Shown one piece after another: positions 57,409 through 64,000 of a stretch of DNA of 64,000 bases. The number at the start of each line of letters is the position of its first letter. The stretch's first letter is position 1. The position numbers and the translations under genes are program-made. The notes beneath the pieces are model-generated. The model was given only the letters and a program-made list of their open reading frames with translations, had not been told where the DNA came from and did not search any database. Source of the stretch: Sordaria brevicollis (taxonomy: Eukaryota; Ascomycota; Sordariomycetes; Sordariales; Sordariaceae); the NCBI GenBank assembly GCA_033439795.1, contig JAUTDP010000007.1, positions 1,736,001 to 1,800,000 of the forward strand, written 5' to 3'.

Positions 57409-58418
57409 GAGTGCGCATTCATAAAAGCCGCTGCCATCAATCCGCGAAAGTACAAACCATTTAGACCACAACGGCCGACGTCGGAGAGGTTGTTGAATGG
57501 GTTAAGAGCGGCTTGCCACGCTTCGCTGCGGTCTGTGGACAGAGAGGACCCTGCGTCATTGCCAAGCAAGGTCCCAAGCACCCCCCTTCGCCTTCGACAA
57601 AACACCAACAAAGATATCGACAACTTCGTTTCGTCTTGGTGATGGGCTAAACAATCAGGACGTTTCGATGGCAATTGCTTACCTTTTTATAGGGCACATT
57701 CGGTTCAAGATGCTTAGAGCATCTGTTTTCTGTGGTTGACACGACAAACTGTACGAATGGCGAGTGTCGCCGTCGACCTTATCATCATCTCTAACGAATG
57801 CGAGACAAGCTTACAACTTGACGATAGAAGAGTTCGTCGTTGGTTCCTGAAAAGATAATCACGATTTTTAAGAGGTTCGGGATTTCACAGAGATGAAAGC
57901 TGAGTGGCTATTCATCACACTGTACGGGAAGATCAACAGTGTTCTTATGGACAAACTTCAAATCTCGGTGACGAACAGATGTCGTTCAAATTTTCTTCTA
58001 CATGGCTGAATTGTGCCTAAGTATGCACGACCAGCCTTAGCCTTATCACCAAATGCCTACAATCATGTCTGTCCTGCACGCCTGGTCAGATTCCTTCGGC
58101 ATCAATCTTGTGATGTTGTCGCCCATTGTTCTCCCTTCTTTGCTGTTGGGCCGCGGTCGCGGTTCGGTTCGAAGTTGGTTTGAAAGTCTTTGAAACCCAT
58201 GCGACAAAGTTTATCCCTGACCTTCTTCTCTCTCTTTCTGCTTTCATTCTACAAGCGGTAACATAACGAAAATAAGCGCTCGGTTTGTCCCTTGTAATAT
58301 ATTCTTCTTATAACTTAAAAAGTCGCCTTTTGCCTCTTCCGCCCCAGGTAGGGCGAGAGAGAATGGGTTCTTGACGAGTTTTTTTTTCGACATATCAGTG
58401 CTGGTCACCCACTTTTGC

Positions 58419-58424
58419 TATAAA
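58419..58424 (+). promoter_or_regulatory. TATAAA box upstream of the GH16 gene
   Basis: A perfect TATAAA lies 235 bases before the ATG, in a spacing that leaves a leader of roughly 200 bases. Confidence 0.4.
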
Positions 58425-58658
58425 CTCGGTATTGCTTTTCGAACTTGAAGGTTTATTCCGAGTAGCTTCTTTATTCTACTTCTTGGTGGCGGCTGGGTCG
58501 CTTGTTCCTGTGTTCCACTTGAACATATACCTCTTTTAATGCTTGACAGGTAGAAAAGACACGAAACACCGAGCCGATTATCCCCTATACTCAACGCCCT
58601 ATTCCAGACAAACAGTTCCTATTTGAGAAGAAACGAAGAAAAACAATCATAGACTACA

Positions 58659-59984
58659 ATGTTGCCGTTCGCGCCTATGACCTTTGCCCTCCTCTCCGAG
58701 CGAGGAAGCCCCCGTATTCCCGTGCCACACGGAGAGTACAACTTCAACAACACTCACTCAGAAGCCCCTAATTCCACTACCCCGACTCGACCAGCATCCA
58801 ACTACACCCTCGTCGACCTCTACAACTCCAAAAACTTCTTTTCCGAATTCGCCTTCTTCAAGGATTCCGACCCCACCCACGGCTTCGTGAAATACGTCGA
58901 CTACCAAACCGCCAATAACACCGGCCTAATCGGCTACGTTCCCGACGGCGTCAAGCTGGGCGTCGACGCCATCAACAACATCTCTACCACCGCAACAGGA
59001 AGAAACTCAGTTCGCGTGACCTCCAAAAAGAATTACACCGAAGGCCTGTTCATTGCGGACATCTATCACATGCCATCCGGTCTTTACGACCCTGGTGATA
59101 ACGACAACAACAACAACAACAAAGTGTCTGCTCGAGACACCCAAGACTATAAAACCTCCAGCTGCGGCCTCTGGCCCGCCTTCTGGACCTTCGGCCCCGA
59201 CTGGCCCGCCTCAGGCGAGATCGACATTCTCGAGGGCGTAAACACGCAAGTGAACAACTCCATCACTTTGCACAGCGCCGGCACCAGCGGGAACGGCAAA
59301 AAGTCCAAAGACCAAGGCGGGACATGCGACATCTCGTCTTCAGGATCGGCGACGGACACGAACCTCACCGAACCAAATTGTGCAAGCGACACGGGATGTA
59401 AGCAGGATACCACCGGCGGGTACTCGAGCACTGATAGTAAGGCGGAGAAGCATAGTAAGAAAGGGACGGGAAACTATGGGGTGGGGTTTAATAAAGGGAG
59501 GGGAGGGGTTTGGGCTGTTGAGTGGAAGGCTTCTTCGTCGTCTTCAGACAAGAACAAAAGGGAAGAATCAACAAAAGGGAAAGGAAAGTCAACGGGGTTC
59601 ATCAAAGTCTGGTTTTTTCCCCGCGGAACGGATCTGGCGACGAAACTAGGTGGTAACACCACGACCGCCACAACCACAACCACGAAGACAAATAAAGATG
59701 CTACTGTCCACGCACCCGTCGACCCATCAAACTTTGGCACCCCCCTGGCAGCCTTCGTTTTCGACAAGGGCTGCTCGCTCAGCGACCGGTTTAAAGACCA
59801 TAACATTGTCTTCAACACGGCGTTCTGCGGCGACTGGGCGGGTAAGGTGTGGGATGAGAACGCGGAGTGTAAAGCGAAGGCGGCGACGTGCAAGGACTAT
59901 GTGGCGCATAATCCTGCGAGTTTCAAGGAGGCTTATTGGGTTGTTAACTCGATTAAGGTTTATCAGTTACGCCGCAAGAAGTAG
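58659..59984 (+). CDS. GH16 family endo-beta-glucanase-like protein
   Basis: A single exon encodes 441 residues. The GH16 fold is clear: SNYTLVDLYNSKNFFSEFAF near the start, SCGLWPAFWTFGPDWPASGE, and the catalytic signature GEIDILEGV with Glu187 (nucleophile), Asp189 and Glu192 (acid/base). C-terminal segments TPLAAFVFDKGCSL, NIVFNTAFCGDWAG and SFKEAYWVVNSIKVYQL are typical of fungal endo-1,3(4)-beta-glucanases acting on the cell wall or on mixed-linkage glucan. Three low-complexity insertions lie in loops: NDNNNNNK near 150, a Ser/Lys-rich stretch near 285-310, and a Thr-run near 330-345. The N-terminus (MLPFAPMTFALLSERG) is a poor signal peptide, odd for a secreted enzyme. A missing upstream exon or an intron near the start is possible. 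Confidence 0.88.
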   Translation: MLPFAPMTFALLSERGSPRIPVPHGEYNFNNTHSEAPNSTTPTRPASNYTLVDLYNSKNFFSEFAFFKDSDPTHGFVKYVDYQTANNTGLIGYVPDGVKLGVDAINNISTTATGRNSVRVTSKKNYTEGLFIADIYHMPSGLYDPGDNDNNNNNKVSARDTQDYKTSSCGLWPAFWTFGPDWPASGEIDILEGVNTQVNNSITLHSAGTSGNGKKSKDQGGTCDISSSGSATDTNLTEPNCASDTGCKQDTTGGYSSTDSKAEKHSKKGTGNYGVGFNKGRGGVWAVEWKASSSSSDKNKREESTKGKGKSTGFIKVWFFPRGTDLATKLGGNTTTATTTTTKTNKDATVHAPVDPSNFGTPLAAFVFDKGCSLSDRFKDHNIVFNTAFCGDWAGKVWDENAECKAKAATCKDYVAHNPASFKEAYWVVNSIKVYQLRRKK

Positions 59985-60922
59985 GAGGGTGGATGGGTTG
60001 GGAAGGGGTATGTCGAGGAAAGCATATTTGTTTCTTGCTTTGGGATTTAGCCGTGGCGGAGGTCAGGAAATGCTGGCATTTTGGATAGAAGTTTGGTTTG
60101 AACCGGTTTGGATAGCTTGCTTGGTCACTACGCGATACCCATTCATTTGTTGGTTTCCCTACCTTCCTTTCGCGTTAGACTCGCTGTCCTCCTGCGCATT
60201 GCGTCCTCGGACCTTTTTGTCAGGCCCTCATGAGGAGGACTTGATAAGGTCGAGTTTTTGTGACCCCAAGTAACCAGAAGTTCCCTCGCCTAAAAGTTCC
60301 CATGTGGTCGAGCGGTATGTGGCCTGGCCAGATAAACATTGCTCGCTGCGTGGTAGCGGAGGTACAGTTTTCGTAGGCGTGTTCAGGAGTGGACGGGTTC
60401 GACCCTGCCCTGGGCTGCTGAGCTTTTTGCACTTTTTTGTTCTTTTCTTGAACTTCTCTTCGTTCTGAATTTGTTATATTTTCTTGTCTCCTTTCTTGCC
60501 TTCGCGCATCCATTTCTATCGATGAATATTTGGAGCGGTGCTTCTGTTGAACATCTTTTTTTTTCTGATGGCAAGGCCACAAGTGTTCGACGACAAGTGA
60601 AGTTCAATCTTCCCCAAGGTTTTCGAGACACTAGCGCCCATTTTCTCTCTCGATATCTCATCTGATACGAAGTAGCTCCCACATGTTCCTCTAGGGATAG
60701 TACTCCCTCGCTGTGTTTTTGATGCCCATCTTCGCATTCATGATACCTCAACTGACCTGACTTGCAACACATGACATGGAGATGAGGAACAGATCCTACA
60801 GATTGGCAGCTAACAGATTCACCAACCGAGAGATTCCCATACGTTCAAAGCTGAAAGAGGTCTCTCTCGGGTCTTAAGATCTCCAGATGCTCATTATTCT
60901 ACCACACAACCACTTCACCACC
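59985..60922. other. Convergent 3' ends with a tRNA-like sequence
   Basis: This region lies between the GH16 gene (+) and the coiled-coil gene (-). It holds 3' UTR sequence and, at 60298-60438, a sequence with both internal Pol III promoter boxes. No protein gene is supported. Confidence 0.5.
60298..60438 (+). other. tRNA-like sequence with A and B boxes, probably degenerate
   Basis: An A-box-like TGGTCGAGCGG (60305-60315) and a B box GGTTCGACCC (60396-60405) are followed by T5 (60424-60428) and T6 (60433-60438) runs, which are Pol III terminators. The spacing would fit an intron-containing or long-variable-arm tRNA. The acceptor stem TCCCATG against CCTGGGC pairs at only five of seven positions, and the T stem does not close. 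A tRNA pseudogene or tRNA-derived SINE head is therefore more likely than a working tRNA. Confidence 0.35.
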
Positions 60923-62434
60923 CTAAACCTCGGCAAGTGCCGCTGCAAATCGACCCCAGGTCAACATTTTCGAGATTTGGATGAACCTGTCCCCAACACA
61001 ATGAGCCGGCCTTCTTCGTGAGGTATAGCCGGGTAGAAGCTCCAGTAAACGCTCTTGAAGATGTATCAGCTTGTCCGGATTCTCAATATCGTTGATGAAC
61101 CTCGATATGAACATGTAATCGGCTCTGGAAGGGTTTGCTTTGTATTCATCGTTGTATTGCTTGAAGAGCGTCTTCATGTCCTGAACTTTGGGCAGAGCAG
61201 GAGGGGGTCCCATGTCTGCAACGGGAGCTTTCTGCTTGGTCCTAGCAGTTGGGCGCTTCTCTGGAGCGGGGAGTGCTTTCTTCGCCTTGGCGGGAGGCAG
61301 CCTTTTTGTGGTATTAAGAGGTTGCTGGTTTGAGCTGACGGGGGGCAAGTCGGCTTTCCCTCGCTTTGGGTTCGCTCTCTTCTTCGCAGGGGGCTCCGGA
61401 CCCGTGAGGTCAGGTGCCGGTGGCATCGCCTTTCTCTTTTGTGCAGCTTTTGTTCTCGGGGCTACTTTGACTAGCTCGGCTGGGTTGCGTTGGTTGCGAG
61501 TGTTCGGCGGAGATCTCCAAGGAAGGTCGGTTTTAGGCGCTACAACTGTCAGAGATTTGATATGGCTGTGGAAAGATGATGGCAACCTACCTGCTTCGAG
61601 AAGTGGTACGTTCGTGCTGCTTGTGGCTGTGGTTGGTGACTCCATAAGTCCCATGAGGTCGGCACGACGGGAAAGAAGCTGTTTCAAGAAGTCCATGGCC
61701 CCTTCCGGGAGCCCTTGCCGTGGTGCTAGTGCCTTTTCTAGTTCACTTTGGAAAGAAGAAAGTCTCCCGTTTGTCTGCGTCTGTTGTTGCTCCAGGTTTC
61801 TGACCGCTATCTGCAGGGCTTCGAGTGTCTCGAGGAGGGACTGGTTCTGGTGTTGGACACTTTTCAGGCCTCTCATTGCTCCATCGTGCTTTATGCCGAG
61901 ATCCGTCTTCAGGCTCTCGACTTTGTCGTCAAGATCAGACAGGGCGCGGCCTGCTTGCTCCTTGTTCTGTATGACATCTCTTTCTAGGGCGGAAATCCGG
62001 CCTGGGATGGGCTTGAGATCTCGAAGGGTGCTGAAGATCTGGTCATGGGTGGCCCTGAGCTCGCCGACAGAGGCTGCGCTGGCTTGTTCCTGGCGGGCAT
62101 GGTTTTGTTGTAGGGAGGCAACGGAGGCTTTGATCTGATCAATCTTTTCGAACACGGTCTGCTTCACATTGTCGAGGATATGGGTCTGATACTGGGCGCT
62201 CAGATAGGCGATCCATCCCTCAGGCGAATCTTCGTCGAGTTCGTCTTGCTGTTCTTGCTCGAGATCTGCCTCCAGATCGGGCTCGAGGAGGGACGCAGAC
62301 TGAGAGGGTTGGGTCGAGGATTGCGAAGCTTGCGAGAACAGTGATGACTGTGAACTCTCATTGGTACTGGCTGTTTCTTGAGACCACGAATGGTCATTAA
62401 AAAAGGGAGAAGTCAGTCGCGATGCCGAAGCCAT
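60923..62434 (-). CDS. Coiled-coil protein with basic linker, function unknown
   Basis: Exons 62434-61591 and 61539-60923 give 486 residues. The intron (61590-61540) is 51 bases with donor CAGGTAGGTT, branch CTGAC and acceptor TTGTAG. Because 51 is divisible by three and has no stop, the unspliced frame (503 residues) is also open. The N-terminus is Ser/Gln-rich, then acidic. Residues 85-250 form a long coiled coil with heptads (ISALERDVIQNKEQAGRAL, KVESLKTDLGIKHDGAMRGL). A basic Pro/Lys/Arg-rich linker follows (KAAQKRKAMPPAPD). A conserved-looking C-terminal domain ends the protein (DMKTLFKQYNDEYKANPSRA, RFIQISKMLTWGRFAAAL). The layout suggests a nuclear structural or chromosome-axis protein, but I do not recognise the family. 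Confidence 0.75.
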   Translation of the reverse strand: MASASRLTSPFFNDHSWSQETASTNESSQSSLFSQASQSSTQPSQSASLLEPDLEADLEQEQQDELDEDSPEGWIAYLSAQYQTHILDNVKQTVFEKIDQIKASVASLQQNHARQEQASAASVGELRATHDQIFSTLRDLKPIPGRISALERDVIQNKEQAGRALSDLDDKVESLKTDLGIKHDGAMRGLKSVQHQNQSLLETLEALQIAVRNLEQQQTQTNGRLSSFQSELEKALAPRQGLPEGAMDFLKQLLSRRADLMGLMESPTTATSSTNVPLLEAGRLPSSFHSHIKSLTVVAPKTDLPWRSPPNTRNQRNPAELVKVAPRTKAAQKRKAMPPAPDLTGPEPPAKKRANPKRGKADLPPVSSNQQPLNTTKRLPPAKAKKALPAPEKRPTARTKQKAPVADMGPPPALPKVQDMKTLFKQYNDEYKANPSRADYMFISRFINDIENPDKLIHLQERLLELLPGYTSRRRPAHCVGDRFIQISKMLTWGRFAAALAEV

Positions 62435-62903
62435 TAGTGTTTACAGAGTGGCTTCTGAGCAATGTCGAAGGCCAGCTTCCGAGCATTGATGGAAGGGAAG
62501 AGAAGGAGGAATAAGGGTTGACATCAATCCACGCACTGCATTCGAGACATAAATTGTGCGAACGAACCTGGAATGTTCAGTGCAAGCTTTGTTGAGGAAG
62601 TTACGACTCGGGCTGCTAACTGACGATATATACGGCAGGTGCGATATGGTGGTGAGGCGCACCTTCCTTCGGATTCGGCTTGTTCAACCCGCATCATCCC
62701 CATCAGCCAAATTTGAAATGGCAAGAACAGATTGATCCTCGTTGAGTTGCATGCTGAGCATCTGTGCGTTCCCAGTTTAACCCACTATTGTGAACTTGCC
62801 AACGCCGACACCGGTGCGAACTTCGAACACAGAAAAATCATGACGTTGCCACCAAATGCCAACCACAACGCTGTGTTCGAAAATCAAACATCTTCCATTC
62901 CTT
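62435..62903. other. Intergenic region, minus-strand tandem genes
   Basis: This holds the 3' UTR of the DUF3500 gene and the promoter and leader of the coiled-coil gene. Short frames on both strands do not look coding. Confidence 0.5.
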
Positions 62904-64000
62904 TTAGCCCTCCCAAACATACTCCTGCTTTCCCCCCTCCAACAGCTTCCTCAAAGCCATCCCATAATCGCCCGCATTCGGCGTCCTCAACAGCGTATGA
63001 ATATGGAACTTGGCCGGCTCCTTATTCGTCAAAAACACACCACTATGGTGATCAAACTCGACAATCACCACGGGATTCTGAATCCGATAATAAAACGCAT
63101 CATCATCCCCAAACCCGCCAATCCAGCAGAAATACGTCTCCTTGTCAAACCAACTCCTGATTTCGTTCAACCGAATCTCCCTAGCCTGCTTGGGTAAGTA
63201 AAGCAGGTACTGCTCCAATATGCCCTCCACCAACTTTTTCTGCTCTTCGCTAAACTCAGCAACGGAGATACCCTCGTAGGGAACAACACGGTTATCCCTA
63301 TACGCGCCGCACAAATGGCGCTGGTCGTCGTGGTTCCACCTTCCTTTGGGCATGGCCGGGTCGCGCAGGAGCTTGTACACCTGTGCCCTTTCTTGCTGCT
63401 CAGGAGAAAGGGACTGCATCAGCTGCAACCCGAGCTTCTCTTCCTCCTGGAGGATGCGGGTGCCCTTGTAGGGGCCGGCGTCGATCAGGTTAGGCTCCGC
63501 GCCGGTGAACCAGGGGGAGATGACCACCTGGGTTTTGTACAGAAACACGTTCAGACAGAGATGGTGGCCGTAAAACGAGAAACCCCAAGGTTGAACGGTC
63601 GATGGCCCGGCGGCGGTCTGGAAGAGAACGAAGTTGTAGCTGAACTCGTTGCAGACGCGCGGGGCTTGGACGAGGTCACCTAGAAAGCCGTTGATGCGCA
63701 TGGCGCCGAGGGCTTTGGTGTAGCCTTCGGGTGAGAGCGTGGCTTGGAGCACGGCGAGAACGGCTTCACGGATGGAGGGCATGACTTCGTCGAGGCGGAT
63801 GCCCTTGTTGCTGAGCAGGAATTCGGGGTTGGACCAGGAGCGCCATTCGGGCGAGTCGATGTGATAGACCACGGATGAATGCTGTTCGGGAGTGAGAAGG
63901 GTGGTAAGTTTGAAGGCGGCGTCAACAATGGAGTCAATGGGCATACCCTCGTCTTGGAGGGTAAAGAGGTTGGGGCGGACGGTTCCTGGATATCCGTACA
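62904..64000 (-). CDS. DUF3500 family protein (5' end outside the window)
   Basis: An open minus-strand frame runs from the window edge to a stop at 62904. It includes 18 codons upstream of the ATG at 63944 (YGYPGTVRPNLFTLQDEG), so the true start lies beyond the window; 364 residues are visible. DUF3500 proteins have no assigned function. The visible part has the family's conserved segments: SFYGHHLCLNVFLYKTQVVI, SPWFTGAEPNLIDAGPYKGT, the EEEKLGLQLMQSLSPEQQ helix, and near the end YYRIQNPVVIVEFDHHSGVF. The HH pairs and Asp residues hint at metal binding, which is speculation. No membrane span or signal is visible in this part. Confidence 0.85.
   Translation of the reverse strand, partial: YGYPGTVRPNLFTLQDEGMPIDSIVDAAFKLTTLLTPEQHSSVVYHIDSPEWRSWSNPEFLLSNKGIRLDEVMPSIREAVLAVLQATLSPEGYTKALGAMRINGFLGDLVQAPRVCNEFSYNFVLFQTAAGPSTVQPWGFSFYGHHLCLNVFLYKTQVVISPWFTGAEPNLIDAGPYKGTRILQEEEKLGLQLMQSLSPEQQERAQVYKLLRDPAMPKGRWNHDDQRHLCGAYRDNRVVPYEGISVAEFSEEQKKLVEGILEQYLLYLPKQAREIRLNEIRSWFDKETYFCWIGGFGDDDAFYYRIQNPVVIVEFDHHSGVFLTNKEPAKFHIHTLLRTPNAGDYGMALRKLLEGGKQEYVWEG

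Larger units (their letters stand above)
55566..58658. other. Intergenic region with an inserted element
   Basis: This holds the mnn10 3' UTR, an inverted-repeat element (56914-57408) and the promoter of the GH16 gene, with TATAAA at 58419-58424 about 235 bases before the ATG. A 201-codon plus-strand frame (56256-56861) starts without ATG and resembles nothing I know. No other gene is supported. Confidence 0.5.

Noticed and set aside
1..64000. Biosynthetic gene cluster, CRISPR array, 5S rRNA genes, RIP-degraded retroelements
   Set aside because: I looked for each. The genes are unrelated housekeeping functions, no regularly spaced repeats occur, no sequence resembles the 5S genes I remember, and only the core of the small inverted-repeat element is strongly AT-rich.

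Overview
The window is nuclear chromosomal DNA of a filamentous ascomycete, most likely Neurospora or a very close Sordariaceae relative. Short introns (about 50-210 bases) have GT...AG ends and CTAAC/CTGAC-type branch points. Intergenic regions are long, leaders are CT-rich, and low-complexity tracts (Gln, Ser, Asn, acidic) are common inside proteins. One gene, a bHLH activator with a very long loop, matches what I remember of Neurospora NUC-1, the phosphorus-acquisition regulator. All identifications come from reading the translations; no database search was run.

Layout from left to right. 1-314 (-): N-terminus of an Mph1/FANCM-type DNA helicase, divergent from mex67 (1580-3620, +). Two identical MluI-type palindromes lie in the shared promoter. 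8189-10582 (+): Kelch-like protein with one membrane span. 13530-16024 (+): nuc-1. 16869-18887 (+): large acidic small-heat-shock-type protein. 19268-21910 (-): exocyst Sec10. 22861-23988 (+): Nus1. 24640-26309 (+): Trm5, built from five exons. 26.3-36.1 kb: almost 10 kb with no gene I can support. 36153-37947 (+): Reg1-like PP1 regulatory subunit. 39576-40658 (+): proteasome beta5 (Pre2). 41146-42984 (-): mitochondrial Qri7. 43726-47010 (-): single-pass membrane glycoprotein. 49387-49653 (-): a small two-exon gene for a 63-residue cysteine-rich protein. 54072-55565 (+): Mnn10-type GT34 mannosyltransferase. 56914-57408: a nonautonomous inverted-repeat element. 58659-59984 (+): GH16 glucanase-like protein. 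60923-62434 (-): coiled-coil protein. 62904-64000 (-): DUF3500 protein, cut by the window edge.

Most genes are unlinked housekeeping functions: mRNA export, exocytosis, dolichol synthesis, tRNA modification, protein degradation, glucose/PP1 signalling and cell-wall glycan synthesis. I see no biosynthetic cluster, no CRISPR array, and no block of heavily AT-rich, RIP-degraded repeats. The items most worth following are the tiny Cys-rich gene, the apparently coding but ATG-less leader of the mannosyltransferase gene, the fold-back element with hairpins inside its terminal repeats, the split alpha-crystallin domain, and the paired cell-cycle boxes upstream of the helicase.
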